64,000 bases of DNA from NCBI RefSeq assembly GCF_900109355.1, contig NZ_FOBF01000023.1, positions 1 through 64,000 of the forward strand. The letters run 5' to 3'. Each line of letters opens with the position of its first letter. The stretch's first letter is position 1. This DNA comes from Nonomuraea pusilla. GTDB lineage: Bacteria > Actinomycetota > Actinomycetes > Streptosporangiales > Streptosporangiaceae. Both the position numbers and the translations under genes were made by a program. This document shows positions 33,750 to 43,535 of the stretch, piece by piece. Below the pieces are notes generated by a model, which was not told the DNA's origin, ran no database searches, and worked only from the letters and a program-made list of their open reading frames with translations.

Positions 33750-34400
33750 TCACTCCACCTCGCTCGCGACGGCGTTGACCGCCGCCGCCGCCATCGCACT
33801 GCCGCCCCTGCGGCCGTGCACCACCAGGAACTCCAGGTCGCCTCCGGCCAGCGCCTGCTTCGACTCGGCCGCGCCGATGAACCCGACCGGGATCCCCAGC
33901 ACGGCCGCGGGCCTGCCCGCTCCCTCCGCGACCAGTTCGAGCAGCCGGAACAGCGCGGTCGGCGCGTTGCCGACCGCCACGACCGCGCCGTCGAGCCGGT
34001 CGCGCCACAGCTCCAGCGCGGCGGCGCTGCGGGTCGTGCCGAGCCGCCCCGCCAGCTCGGGGACGCGGGGGTCGCCGAGCGTGCACAGCACCTCGTTGGC
34101 GGCGGGCAGCCGGGCGCGGGTGACGCCGGAGGCGACCATCGTGGCGTCGCACAGCACCGGGGCGCCCGCGTCGAGCGCCCTCCTGGCGGCGGCGACCACC
34201 CCGGGCGAGAACGCCAGGTCGTCGACCAGGTCGGTCATGCCGCAGGCGTGGATCATGCGGACCGCCACCCGCGCCACGTCGGGCGGCAGCCCCGACAGGT
34301 CGGTCTCGGCTCTGATGGTGGCGAACGAACGCCGGTAGATCTCGGCGCCGTCGCGGACGTACCCGTCCCACGGGGTGCCCGCGTGCGTGTCGGTGCTCAC
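33750..34400 (-). CDS. cobH: Precorrin-8X methylmutase
   Basis: 216 aa. [16 protein letters not shown] carries the catalytic His; [30 protein letters not shown] and [16 protein letters not shown] are family signatures. It moves the C11 methyl to C12, giving hydrogenobyrinate. GTG 34400 overlaps the cobG stop by four bases. Confidence 0.95.
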   Translation of the reverse strand: MSTDTHAGTPWDGYVRDGAEIYRRSFATIRAETDLSGLPPDVARVAVRMIHACGMTDLVDDLAFSPGVVAAARRALDAGAPVLCDATMVASGVTRARLPAANEVLCTLGDPRVPELAGRLGTTRSAAALELWRDRLDGAVVAVGNAPTALFRLLELVAEGAGRPAAVLGIPVGFIGAAESKQALAGGDLEFLVVHGRRGGSAMAAAAVNAVASEVE

Positions 34401-35587
34401 TGTGCCCTTTCCTCGTAACCGTGGCCGGTGGCGATCATCTGGACGACCGGGCCCCTGGGCAGGCCGCAGCGTCGCTCGCAGCCCGCCCAGTGGACCGGCG
34501 TCTCCGGGGCGCGGGACCGGCCCGCGACCCAGCGGGACGCGTCCGCCCGGACGTCGGCGAGCGACTTCGCGCAGCCGGGACGTCCGGTGCAGGCCGTCAC
34601 GCCCACCCAGGGCGAGCCGGGGTCGGTGACCAGGCCCGCCCTCGTCAGGCGGTTGCAGACGCGGGCGGCGGCCTCGGGCGCCAGGTCCTGCAGCACGACG
34701 CCCCGCCAGGGCGTGAACCGCACGATCTCCCCGCCGACGTCCTCTTCCGGGACGCTCCTGGCCTCGGCGGCGGCGTCCGCGAGCGTCCGCGCCTGGGCGG
34801 CGGTGAGGCGGGCGAGCGGGACGACGGCCTCCAGCGCCAGGCGCCCGTCCCGCTGGACGACCAGCCCGGCCCGCCCCCCGCGCGGCGTCCCGCCCTGCTC
34901 GGAGGGGATGACGGCGCCGCCCAGCCTGCCGGCGACCCGCGCGGGGCCACCGGGCAGCTCGGTGATCCGCCACGCCACGGAAGGCGCGGCGTCCTGCCGT
35001 TCGTCCAGGAAGGCTTCGGCGAGCGCGAGCATGAGCGGGATCGGGTCGCCGGGAGTCCCCGGCAGGCGGAGCCGCGTCCCCGCCACGAGCAGCCCGTCCG
35101 GCGTGTACGTCACGTCGGCGCCCAGCGAGGCGACGTCGCCCGTGCCGTCGTCCAGCGCGAACAGGAACCGTCCCGGCAGCTCGGCGAGCCTCGGCCGGGC
35201 GCGCAGGGCCAGGTCGAGCGCCTCCACCAGCGGCCGGGTCGCCACGCGACCGCCGGGACCGCGCCCGTCCAGCGGCGAGGCGACGATGTTGCGCGCCCGC
35301 TCGTGCGAGGCCGAGGGCAGCAGCCCGGCGGCGGCCAGGCGCGCGGCGAACGCGTCGGCGGAGCGCAGTCCGCGCACCTGGACGTTCCCCCGCGAGGTCA
35401 GCTCGATCACCCCGGACCCCAGCTCGGCCGCGCACCCGGCGAGCTCGCGGAGCTGGGCGGCGGTCACGGTGCCGCCGGGCAGCCGGACCCTGGCCAGGGC
35501 GCCGTCGGCCGCCTGGTGCGTCTGCAGCGCGCCGGGGCAGGCGTCCAGCCCGGCGCGCCGGGGGAGACCGGTCGGGGACGAGGGCAT
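34397..35587 (-). CDS. cobG: Precorrin-3B synthase
   Basis: 396 aa sirohaem/[4Fe-4S] oxygenase of the aerobic pathway. [13 protein letters not shown] is the nitrite/sulfite reductase-like substrate motif; the four cluster Cys lie in [10 protein letters not shown] and CERRCG. Its presence marks this as the oxygen-dependent cobalamin route. ATG 35587 has GGAG five bases upstream. Only about 25 bases separate the start from the opposite-strand riboswitch, so its promoter must overlap that region. Confidence 0.94.
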   Translation of the reverse strand: MPSSPTGLPRRAGLDACPGALQTHQAADGALARVRLPGGTVTAAQLRELAGCAAELGSGVIELTSRGNVQVRGLRSADAFAARLAAAGLLPSASHERARNIVASPLDGRGPGGRVATRPLVEALDLALRARPRLAELPGRFLFALDDGTGDVASLGADVTYTPDGLLVAGTRLRLPGTPGDPIPLMLALAEAFLDERQDAAPSVAWRITELPGGPARVAGRLGGAVIPSEQGGTPRGGRAGLVVQRDGRLALEAVVPLARLTAAQARTLADAAAEARSVPEEDVGGEIVRFTPWRGVVLQDLAPEAAARVCNRLTRAGLVTDPGSPWVGVTACTGRPGCAKSLADVRADASRWVAGRSRAPETPVHWAGCERRCGLPRGPVVQMIATGHGYEERAQ

Positions 35588-35611
35588 GGTCACTCCAGTT
35601 CTCGCTGACGT

Positions 35612-35785
35612 ACGCTTGCCGTCAGGCGATGGCAAAGGGAGGAAGCCGGTGCGAAACCGGCGCGGTCCCGCCACTGTGACCGGGGAGCGAACCCCACCGA
35701 AGGCCACGGCCCGGCGACGGGCGGGAAGGCCGGGGTGAGCGTCGATCCGGGAGCCAGGAGACTCCTGCCGTCGCGACACCCGCGA
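35612..35785 (+). promoter_or_regulatory. Cobalamin riboswitch upstream of cobN
   Basis: The conserved core is present in order: AAAGGGAGGAAGCCGGTGCG from about 35634, CGCGGTCCCGCCACTGTGAC (the B12-box region, about 35661-35680), and the terminal GGAGCCAGGAGACTCCTGCC at about 35750. It lies 33 bases before the cobN start, whose ribosome site GAGGGAGGA is at 35800-35810, so translation initiation is the likely control point. Boundaries are estimated by eye. Confidence 0.9.
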
Positions 35786-35817
35786 CCGGGGCGAGGACCC
35801 CGAGGGAGGACATCCGC

Positions 35818-38800
35818 GTGCCTGGCGACGCACCCACCACCGTTCTGCTGCTCTCCACCTCCGACACCGACCTGCTGAGCGCCCGCGCGAGCGGCGTGCC
35901 GTACCGGCTGGGCAACCCGGCGCGGCTGACCGCCGCCGACCTGCCGCCGCTGCTCGACGGCACGGACCTGGTCGTGGTCCGCCTGCTGGGCGGGCGCCGC
36001 GCCTGGGAGGACGGCCTCGACCACCTGCTGGCCGGGCCGCTCCCTGTGGTGGTGCTCGGCGGCGAGCAGGCGCCCGACGCCGAGCTGATGGAGCTGTCCA
36101 CGGTCACCGCGGGAACCTGCGCCGAGGCGCACGCCTACCTGGCGCACGGCGGCCCCGCGAACCTGGCCGAGCTGCACGCGTTCCTGTCGGACACCGTGCT
36201 GCTGACCGGGCGCGGCTTCGCCCCGCCCGCGCCCGCCCCGGCCTGGGGCCGCCTGGAGCGGGCCGCGCGCCGCGCGGACGGTCCGGTCGTCGGCGTGCTC
36301 TACTACCGGGCCCACCACATGGCGGGCAACACGGCGTTCGTCGAGACGCTCTGCCGGGCCGTCGAGGACGCGGGCGGGCAGGCCCTGCCCGTCTTCTGCT
36401 CGTCGCTGCGCACGGCGGAGCCCGAACTGTTCGAGACGCTGCGCGCCGCCGACGCGCTGGTCGTGACCGTGCTCGCGGCGGGCGGCACCCGTCCCGCCAC
36501 GGCCGGGGCGGGCGGCGACGACGAGGCGTGGGACGTCGGCGCGCTCGCCGAGCTGGACGTGCCGATCCTGCAGGGGCTCTGCCTGACCGGCAGCCGGGAG
36601 GCGTGGGAGGAGAACGACGACGGCCTGTCCCCGCTCGACGCGGCGTCGCAGGTGGCGATCCCCGAGTTCGACGGCCGGATCATCACGGTGCCGTTCTCGT
36701 TCAAGGAGATCGACGAGGACGGCCTGACCGTGTACGCGGCCGACGCCGAGCGGGCCGCCAGGGTGGCGGGCATCGCGGTACGGCACGGCCTGCTCAGGCA
36801 CACCCCGCCCGCGCAGCGGCGGGTGGTCGTGATGCTGTCGGCGTACCCGACGAAGCACGCGAGGGTCGGCAACGCGGTCGGCCTGGACACCCCGGCCAGC
36901 GCCGTCAGGCTGCTGGCCAGGCTCGCCGAGGCCGGATACGACCTGGGCGACGGCTTCCCAGGCGTGCCGTCCGCGGGCGCCGAGCCGGACGGGGACGCGC
37001 TGATCCACGCCCTGATCGCCGCGGGCGGCCAGGACCCGGACTGGCTGACCGAGGAGCAGCTCGCCGCCAACCCCGTCCGCATCTCCGGGAAGGCGTACGA
37101 GCAGTGGTACCGCACCCTGCCGGAGGACCTGCGCGCCGGGATGGAACGGCACTGGGGGCCGCCCCCAGGCGAGCTGTTCACCCACGACGGCGACATCGTG
37201 CTGGCCGCGCTGCGGTCGGGCAACGTCGTGGTGATGGTGCAGCCGCCGCGCGGCTTCGGCGAGAACCCGGTCGCCGTCTACCACGACCCCGACCTGCCGC
37301 CCAGCCACCACTACCTGGCGGCGTACCGGTGGCTGGGGGAGGAGTTCGGGGCGCACGCCGTCGTCCACGTCGGCAAGCACGGCAACCTCGAATGGCTGCC
37401 CGGCAAGTCCATGGGCATGTCCGCCTCGTGCGGCACCGACGCCGCGCTCGGCGACCTGCCGCTGATCTACCCGTTCCTCGTGAACGACCCGGGCGAGGGC
37501 ACGCAGGCCAAGCGGCGGGCGCACGCCGTCCTCGTGGACCACCTGGTGCCGCCCATGGCCCGCGCCGAGACGTACGGCGACATCGCCCGGCTGGAGCAGC
37601 TCCTCGACGAGCACGCCTCGATCGCCGCCATGGACCCCGCCAAGCTGCCCGCGATCAGGGCGCAGATCTGGACGCTGATCCAGGCGGCGAGGCTCGACCA
37701 CGACCTCGGCCTGGACGACCGGCCGCACGACGCCGAGTTCGACGACTTCCTGCTGCACGTGGACGGCTGGCTGTGCGAGGTGAAGGACGCGCAGATCCGC
37801 GACGGGCTGCACGTGCTCGGCCGGGCCCCGTCCGGGACGGACCGGGTGAACCTGGTGCTCGCCATGCTGCGGGCCAGGCAGATGTGGTCGGGCCGGGAGA
37901 CGCTGCCCGGCCTGCGCGAGGCGCTCGGCCTGGCCGAGGACGGCACCGCCGGGCTGGGTGCCGTGGACCGCGCGGAGACGGCCGCCCGCGCCCTGGTGGA
38001 GGCCATGGAGGAGCGCGGCTGGGACCCGGGCGCCGCCGCCGAGGTCGCCCTCGCGGCGCCGGACCGGCGGCGGGAGACGGTCGCCCGCATCCTGGCGTTC
38101 GCCGCCGCCGAGATCGTGCCCAGGCTGGCGCGCACCACCGACGAGCTCGACCACGTGCTGCACGCGCTCGACGGCGGCTACGTCCCCGCGGGCCCCAGCG
38201 GCTCGCCGCTGCGCGGCCTGGTCAACGTGCTGCCGACCGGCCGCAACTTCTACTCCGTCGATCCGCGCGCCGTGCCCAGCAGGCTCGCCTGGGAGACCGG
38301 GCAGGCCATGGCCGAGTCGCTGCTGGAGCGCTACCGGGCCGACACCGGCGAGTGGCCGCGCTCGGTGGGGCTGTCCGTCTGGGGCACCAGCGCCATGCGC
38401 ACCTGCGGCGACGACGTGGCCGAGGTGCTGGCGCTGCTCGGCGTCCGCCCCGCCTGGGACGAGGCGTCGCGCCGCGTGTCCGGGCTGGAGCCGGTGCCGC
38501 TCGCCGAGCTCGGCCGTCCCCGCATCGACGTGACCGTACGCATCAGCGGGTTCTTCCGCGACGCGTTCCCGCACGTCGTGGCCATGCTGGACGACGCGGT
38601 ACGCCTGGTCGCCGGCCTCGACGAGCCGCCCGCCGACAACTACGTCCGCGCCCACGTCACGTCCGACGCCGAGGCGCACGGCGACGGCAGGCGCGCCACC
38701 ATGCGGATCTTCGGCTCCGCGCCCGGCGCGTACGGGGCCGGGCTGCTGCCGCTCATCGACAGCCGCAACTGGCGCGACGACGCCGACCTCGCCGAGGTGT

Positions 38801-39429
38801 ACGCCGTGTGGGGCGGCTACGCGTACGGTCGCGGCCTCGACGGAGTCCCGGCCCGGCAGGACATGGAGAACGCCTACCGCAGGATCGCCGTGGCCGCCAA
38901 GAACGTCGACACGCGCGAGCACGACATCGCGGACTCCGACGACTACTTCCAGTACCACGGCGGCATGGTCGCCACGGTCCGCGCCCTGACCGGGAAGGCC
39001 CCGGCGGCGTACGTCGGCGACAGCACCCGCCCCGACGCGGTCCGTACGAGGTCGCTGTCGGAGGAGACCGCGCGGGTCTTCCGCGCCCGCGTCGTCAACC
39101 CCAACTGGCTGGCCGCGATGCGGCGGCACGGCTACAAGGGCGCGTTCGAGCTGGCCGCCACCGTGGACTACCTGTTCGGTTACGACGCCACCACCGGCGT
39201 CATGGCCGACTGGATGTACGACAGGCTCGCCGCCGTCTACGTGCTGGACCCCGAGAACCAGGCGTTCATGGCCAGGTCGAACCCGTGGGCGCTGCACGGC
39301 ATCGCCGAACGCCTCCTGGAGGCGGCCGAGCGTGGCATGTGGGAGCACCCCGATCCCGAGCTGCTGCGCGGACTGCACGAGGTCTACCTCAGGACCGAGG
39401 GCGACCTGGAGGACGACACCAGCCGCTGA
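35818..39429 (+). CDS. cobN: Aerobic cobaltochelatase subunit CobN
   Basis: 1203 aa, the tetrapyrrole-binding subunit that inserts cobalt into hydrogenobyrinate a,c-diamide. VVHVGKHGNLEWLPGKSMGMS is the chelatase signature, with GVLYYRAHHMAGN near residue 160 and YGRGLDG...RIAVAAKNVDTREHD toward the C-terminus. GTG 35818 follows a strong ribosome site. It is controlled by the riboswitch just upstream. Its partner ATPase would be the ChlI/ChlD fusion encoded at 41418-43535, since no cobS/cobT are in the window. The 3' end overlaps cobB on the opposite strand by 46 bases. Confidence 0.96.
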   Translation: MPGDAPTTVLLLSTSDTDLLSARASGVPYRLGNPARLTAADLPPLLDGTDLVVVRLLGGRRAWEDGLDHLLAGPLPVVVLGGEQAPDAELMELSTVTAGTCAEAHAYLAHGGPANLAELHAFLSDTVLLTGRGFAPPAPAPAWGRLERAARRADGPVVGVLYYRAHHMAGNTAFVETLCRAVEDAGGQALPVFCSSLRTAEPELFETLRAADALVVTVLAAGGTRPATAGAGGDDEAWDVGALAELDVPILQGLCLTGSREAWEENDDGLSPLDAASQVAIPEFDGRIITVPFSFKEIDEDGLTVYAADAERAARVAGIAVRHGLLRHTPPAQRRVVVMLSAYPTKHARVGNAVGLDTPASAVRLLARLAEAGYDLGDGFPGVPSAGAEPDGDALIHALIAAGGQDPDWLTEEQLAANPVRISGKAYEQWYRTLPEDLRAGMERHWGPPPGELFTHDGDIVLAALRSGNVVVMVQPPRGFGENPVAVYHDPDLPPSHHYLAAYRWLGEEFGAHAVVHVGKHGNLEWLPGKSMGMSASCGTDAALGDLPLIYPFLVNDPGEGTQAKRRAHAVLVDHLVPPMARAETYGDIARLEQLLDEHASIAAMDPAKLPAIRAQIWTLIQAARLDHDLGLDDRPHDAEFDDFLLHVDGWLCEVKDAQIRDGLHVLGRAPSGTDRVNLVLAMLRARQMWSGRETLPGLREALGLAEDGTAGLGAVDRAETAARALVEAMEERGWDPGAAAEVALAAPDRRRETVARILAFAAAEIVPRLARTTDELDHVLHALDGGYVPAGPSGSPLRGLVNVLPTGRNFYSVDPRAVPSRLAWETGQAMAESLLERYRADTGEWPRSVGLSVWGTSAMRTCGDDVAEVLALLGVRPAWDEASRRVSGLEPVPLAELGRPRIDVTVRISGFFRDAFPHVVAMLDDAVRLVAGLDEPPADNYVRAHVTSDAEAHGDGRRATMRIFGSAPGAYGAGLLPLIDSRNWRDDADLAEVYAVWGGYAYGRGLDGVPARQDMENAYRRIAVAAKNVDTREHDIADSDDYFQYHGGMVATVRALTGKAPAAYVGDSTRPDAVRTRSLSEETARVFRARVVNPNWLAAMRRHGYKGAFELAATVDYLFGYDATTGVMADWMYDRLAAVYVLDPENQAFMARSNPWALHGIAERLLEAAERGMWEHPDPELLRGLHEVYLRTEGDLEDDTSR

Positions 39430-40817
39430 GCCAGCTCCGGGCGGCCCGCCCAGTGCAGGTGCAGGTAGGAGGCCGTGAGGAGGGCGTCGCCGAAGCCGTC
39501 GCCGCCGCCCTCCCAGCGCAGCAGCGGCCCGGCGTCCGTCCCGGCGTCCGCTTGGACGGCCGTGCGGTGGAACTCGTGCCCGGCGAAGCGCTCGCCGGGC
39601 CGGGTCAGCAGCGACGCCCTGACGGCCGTGGCGTCCCGGTAGCCGAGGGTCAGCCGCTCCGTCATGCGGGCCGTGGCGGGCAGGCGTCCGCACATGGGGC
39701 GGCCGTCCAGCTCGCGGCACAGGTAGAGCAGGCCGGCGCACTCGGCGGCGATCGGGCCGGGGAAGGCGGCGACCTGCCGGCGCAGCGGCTCGTTGGCGGC
39801 CAGTTCGGCGGCGTGCAGCTCGGGGAAGCCGCCGCCGACGACCAGCGCGGACGTGCCGTCGGGCAGGCTCTCGTCGCGCAGCGGGTCGAGGACGGCCACG
39901 TCCGCTCCGGCGGCGCGCAGCAGCTCGACGTGCTCGGCGTAGCCGAAGGTGAACGCCGCCCCGCCCGCCACGGCGACGACGGGCCGCCGCTCGGGCGAGG
40001 GAACGGCGCGGGCCGGGGACCACGGGGCGGCCTGCAGCGGCGGGGCGGTGCGGGCCAGGCGCAGCACGGCGTCCAGGTCGCACGAGCGCGCCACCAGCGC
40101 GGCGAGCCGGTCCACCGCGGCCACCGCCTCGGCCTCCCGCTCGGCCGCCGGCACCAGCCCCAGGTGGCGGGACGGCACCGTGACGGAGTCGTCCCGCCTG
40201 ACCGCTCCCAGCACGGGGAAGCCCGCCGCCTCCAACGCCGTCCTGCACAGCTCCTCGTGCCGGTCGGAGCCCACCCGGTTGAGCACCACGCCGCCCACCC
40301 GCACCCGCGGGTCGAACGTGGCGAACCCGTGCACCAGCGCCGCCACCGACCCGCTCTGCCCGGAGGCGTCCACGACCAGCACGACGGGAGCCGCGAGCAG
40401 CCTGGCGACGTGCGCGGTCGAGGCGAAGTCCCCCGCCCGCCCACCGTCGCCGACGGCAGGGGCGGCCGTCCCCGCGGGAGCCGCCGTGGCCGGTCCCGTC
40501 CCGACCGCCGGGGCCGCTCCCGTGGGGGCCTTGCCGTCGAACAGGCCCATCACGCCCTCGACCACCGCCACGTCGCACCCGGCCGCCCCGTGCAGGAACA
40601 GCGGGGCCACCAGCTCCTCGCCGACGAGCCACGGGTCCAGGTTGCGGCCGGGCCGGCCGGTGGCCAGCGCGTGGTAGCCGGGGTCGATGTAGTCGGGCCC
40701 CACCTTGTGCGGCGACACCCGCAGCCCGCGGGCGCGCAGCGCCGCCATCAGCCCGGTGGCCACGGTCGTCTTGCCGCTCCCTGACGACGGCGCGGCGACG
40801 ACGAGCCGCGGGATCAC
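39384..40817 (-). CDS. cobB: Cobyrinate a,c-diamide synthase (CobB/CbiA)
   Basis: 477 aa. N-terminal ATP domain VVAAPSSGSGKTTVATGL with KVGPDYIDPGYH; C-terminal glutamine amidotransferase with the nucleophile in AECAGLLYLC. A low-complexity Ala/Gly/Pro/Thr insert interrupts the protein between VMGLFDGK and STAHVARLL (about residues 90-125). GTG 40817 overlaps the cobO stop by four bases. Its 3' end runs 46 bases into cobN, tail to tail. Confidence 0.94.
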   Translation of the reverse strand: MIPRLVVAAPSSGSGKTTVATGLMAALRARGLRVSPHKVGPDYIDPGYHALATGRPGRNLDPWLVGEELVAPLFLHGAAGCDVAVVEGVMGLFDGKAPTGAAPAVGTGPATAAPAGTAAPAVGDGGRAGDFASTAHVARLLAAPVVLVVDASGQSGSVAALVHGFATFDPRVRVGGVVLNRVGSDRHEELCRTALEAAGFPVLGAVRRDDSVTVPSRHLGLVPAAEREAEAVAAVDRLAALVARSCDLDAVLRLARTAPPLQAAPWSPARAVPSPERRPVVAVAGGAAFTFGYAEHVELLRAAGADVAVLDPLRDESLPDGTSALVVGGGFPELHAAELAANEPLRRQVAAFPGPIAAECAGLLYLCRELDGRPMCGRLPATARMTERLTLGYRDATAVRASLLTRPGERFAGHEFHRTAVQADAGTDAGPLLRWEGGGDGFGDALLTASYLHLHWAGRPELAQRLVSSSRSPSVLR

Positions 40818-41416
40818 CACTCGATGCCCTTCTGCCCCTTCTGGCCGGAGTCCATGGGATGGCGCACCTTGCCCATCTCCGTCACCAGGTCCGCCGCCTC
40901 CACCAGCCGCGCGGGCGCATCCCTGCCCGTGATCACCACGTGCTGCGTGCCCGGCCTGCCGGTCAGCGCGTCCAGCACGTCGTCGAGGTCGATCCAGCCC
41001 CACTTCAGCGGGTACGTGAACTCGTCCAGCACGTAGAACCGGTACGTCTCGGCCGCGAGGTCGCGCTTGATCTGCTCCCACCCCTCGCGGGCGTCGGCGG
41101 CGTGGTCCTCCTGGGCGCCGGGGCGCTGGATCCACGACCAGCCCTCCCCCATCTTGTGCCAGGCGACGGCGCCGCCCTCGCCGGAGGCCCCGAGCACCTT
41201 GAGCGCCCGTTCCTCCCCCACGCGCCACTTCGCCGACTTGACGAACTGGAACACCCCGACCGGCCAGCCCTGGTTCCAGGCGCGCAGCGCCATGCCGAAC
41301 GCCGCCGTCGACTTGCCCTTGCCCGGCCCGGTGTGGACCATCAGCAGCGGCCTGGCACGGCGCTGCCGGGTGGTGAGACCGTCGTCCGGCACCATGGCCG
41401 GCTTCCCCTGCGGCAT
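40814..41416 (-). CDS. cobO: Cob(I)yrinic acid a,c-diamide adenosyltransferase
   Basis: 200 aa CobA/BtuR-type ATP:corrinoid adenosyltransferase. P-loop HTGPGKGKSTAAFGMALR, then GVFQFVKSAKW and VLDEFTYPLKWGW. It adds the upper adenosyl ligand. ATG 41416; one base separates it from the chelatase gene upstream, and its stop overlaps cobB. Confidence 0.96.
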   Translation of the reverse strand: MPQGKPAMVPDDGLTTRQRRARPLLMVHTGPGKGKSTAAFGMALRAWNQGWPVGVFQFVKSAKWRVGEERALKVLGASGEGGAVAWHKMGEGWSWIQRPGAQEDHAADAREGWEQIKRDLAAETYRFYVLDEFTYPLKWGWIDLDDVLDALTGRPGTQHVVITGRDAPARLVEAADLVTEMGKVRHPMDSGQKGQKGIEW

Positions 41417-41417
41417 G

Positions 41418-43535
41418 TCAGACCGCCTTCCTGTGGTCGCGGACGGTGGAGCCCAGATCCGACAGCGCGTCGAGCGGGAGGAGCCGGGCGCGCAGCCTGG
41501 CGGCCAGCCGTACGGCCAGCCCGAGCCGCACCGGCCCGCTCTCGCAGTCGACGACGACGCCCGCGGTGCCGTCGAGCAGCGCCGCCGCCCGTTCCACGTC
41601 GCCGCCGGCGGTGGCGCGGCCGTCGGTCACCAGCACCAGCAGCGGGCGGCGGTCCGGGTCGCGCACCCGCTCGACGCGCAGCACGTCGGCCGCCTTGGCC
41701 AGCCCGGCCGCGAGCGGGGTGCGTCCGCCGGTCGGCAGCGAGCGCAGCCGGGCCGCGCCCGCCTCCACGGACGAGGTCGGCGGCAGCGCCACCTCGGCGG
41801 ATGAGCCGCGGAAGGTGACCAGGCCCACCTTGTCGCGGCGTTGGTAGGCGTCGAGGAGGAGGCTGAGCACGGCGGTCTTCACCGCGGTCATGCGCCTGCG
41901 GGCGGCCATGGAGCCGCTGGCGTCCACGACGAACAGCACGAGGTTGCCCTCCCTGCCCTCGCGCACGGCTTCGCGCAGGTCGTCGGGGTGCAGCAGCAGG
42001 CCGGGGCCGGTGCGGCCGCGCCGCCGCTGGTGCGGCGCGGCGGCGAGCACGGTCGCGGCGAGGTGCAGGCCGCGCACCCGTCCGACGGGGCGCCGCGCGC
42101 CGGTGACGCGGCCCTGCCCGCTGCCCCGCGCGCCGCGGGCCCGCGACCGGCGGCCGGCCGCGCCCTCGCCCAGCCCCGGCACCTGCAACAGCGGCACCCG
42201 GTACGGCGCGGCGACCCCGGCCACCTGGGCGGACCGCCCTTCCACCGCGGGCCCCTCGCCGGGCGGCTGGGCGGACTGCCCGGGTTCGTTCCCGGCGGTC
42301 GCGGCGGCCGTGCCGTCGTCCACAGGCTGTGGGCCGTCGTGCGGCGTTTCGGCCGCCCGGTTGTCCACAGGCTGTGCGGTGTCCTGCGGCGACCCGGCCG
42401 TTCCTGCCGGTCCGCCGTCCTTCTGCGTGCCGTTCGTCCCGTCGGGTCCGCCGTCCTGCGGCCCGCCGTCCACATCCTGTGGACGCGACCCCCCGCCCTG
42501 CGGGTCGTCCGGGTCCTCAGGGCCTGAGGTCTCCTCCAGCAGCCGTTCCAGCAGCTCCTCGTCCAGACCCGGCGCGTCGAACGGGTCGCGCCTGCGGCGG
42601 TGCGGCAGCGACAGCCGCGCCGCCGCCCGCACGTCGGCGGCCGTCACCGCCTCCCTGCCCTCCCAGGCGGCGTGCGCGACGGCCGCGTTCGCTGTGACCA
42701 GGTCGGCGCGCAGCCCGTCCACCTCGAACGCGGCGCAGATCGCGGCGATCTGCCTGAGCCGGGCGTCGGGCAGCCGCACGCCCGGCAGCCTGTCGCGGGC
42801 CAGCGCGACGCGCGCGGCCAGCGCCGCCTCCTCGGCGGCCCAGCGGGCGGCGAACTCCTCGGGTCCCGCCTCGAACGCGAGCCTCCTCCTGACCACCTCG
42901 GCCCGCTCGTCCGGGTCGCGCGAGGCCCGCACCTCCACGGTCAGCCCGAACCGGTCGAGCAGCTGCGGGCGCAGCTCGCCCTCCTCCGGGTTCATGGTGC
43001 CCACCAGCAGGAAGCGGGCGGCGTGGCGTACCGACACGGTCTCGCGCTCGACGTAGCAGGTGCCGAGCGCGGCGGCGTCCAGCAGGAGGTCCACGAGGTG
43101 GTCGTGGAGCAGGTTGACCTCGTCCACGTACAGGACGCCCCGGTGGGCGGCGGCCAGCAGGCCCGGCTGGAACGCCTTGACGCCCTCCGTCAGCGCCCGC
43201 TCCACGTCGAGCGCGCCGACGAGCCGGTCCTCGGACGCCCCCACCGGCAGCTCCACCAGGGCGGCGGGACGGCGCAGCCGCCGCTCCCCCGGCTCGTGCG
43301 GGCCGTCGGGGCAGCCGGGGTCGGGGGCGCCGGGGTCGCAGGCGAACCGGCACCCGTCCACCACCTCCACCGCGGGGAGCTGCGCGGCCAGCGCCCTGAC
43401 GATCGTGGACTTGGCGGTGCCCTTCTCGCCCCGGACGAGCACGCCGCCCACTCTGGGGGAGACGGCGTTGAGCACCAGCGCCAGCTTCAGGTCGTCGAGC
43501 CCGACGACGGCGCTGAACGGATAGGTGGCGATCAC
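41418..43535 (-). CDS. ChlI/ChlD-type chelatase ATPase (probable cobaltochelatase partner)
   Basis: 705 aa fusion. Residues 1-330 are a MoxR/ChlI AAA+ module (Walker A VRGEKGTAKSTIVRAL, Walker B GVLYVDEVNLLHDHL); an acidic Gly/Pro/Gln/Asp-rich linker spans about 345-480; residues 500-700 are a von Willebrand A domain with the MIDAS motif VDASGSMAARRRM. Annotated in relatives as magnesium chelatase, but with cobN in the cluster and no bacteriochlorophyll genes it should power cobalt insertion in place of CobST. GTG 43535 overlaps the next upstream stop by four bases. Confidence 0.92.
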   Translation of the reverse strand: MIATYPFSAVVGLDDLKLALVLNAVSPRVGGVLVRGEKGTAKSTIVRALAAQLPAVEVVDGCRFACDPGAPDPGCPDGPHEPGERRLRRPAALVELPVGASEDRLVGALDVERALTEGVKAFQPGLLAAAHRGVLYVDEVNLLHDHLVDLLLDAAALGTCYVERETVSVRHAARFLLVGTMNPEEGELRPQLLDRFGLTVEVRASRDPDERAEVVRRRLAFEAGPEEFAARWAAEEAALAARVALARDRLPGVRLPDARLRQIAAICAAFEVDGLRADLVTANAAVAHAAWEGREAVTAADVRAAARLSLPHRRRRDPFDAPGLDEELLERLLEETSGPEDPDDPQGGGSRPQDVDGGPQDGGPDGTNGTQKDGGPAGTAGSPQDTAQPVDNRAAETPHDGPQPVDDGTAAATAGNEPGQSAQPPGEGPAVEGRSAQVAGVAAPYRVPLLQVPGLGEGAAGRRSRARGARGSGQGRVTGARRPVGRVRGLHLAATVLAAAPHQRRRGRTGPGLLLHPDDLREAVREGREGNLVLFVVDASGSMAARRRMTAVKTAVLSLLLDAYQRRDKVGLVTFRGSSAEVALPPTSSVEAGAARLRSLPTGGRTPLAAGLAKAADVLRVERVRDPDRRPLLVLVTDGRATAGGDVERAAALLDGTAGVVVDCESGPVRLGLAVRLAARLRARLLPLDALSDLGSTVRDHRKAV

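Noticed and set aside
35590-40632. A 1680-codon open frame on the minus strand across cobN
   Set aside because: Composition (Arg/Gly/Ala/Val runs) and exact antisense position to cobN codons mark it as a G+C shadow; no domain or ribosome site. The plus-strand 1418-codon frame over the same region is rejected for the same reason.
41418-43535. Magnesium chelatase for chlorophyll synthesis
   Set aside because: No bch/chl genes; neighbours are cobN, cobO, cobB and cbtAB, so a cobalt role is far more likely.
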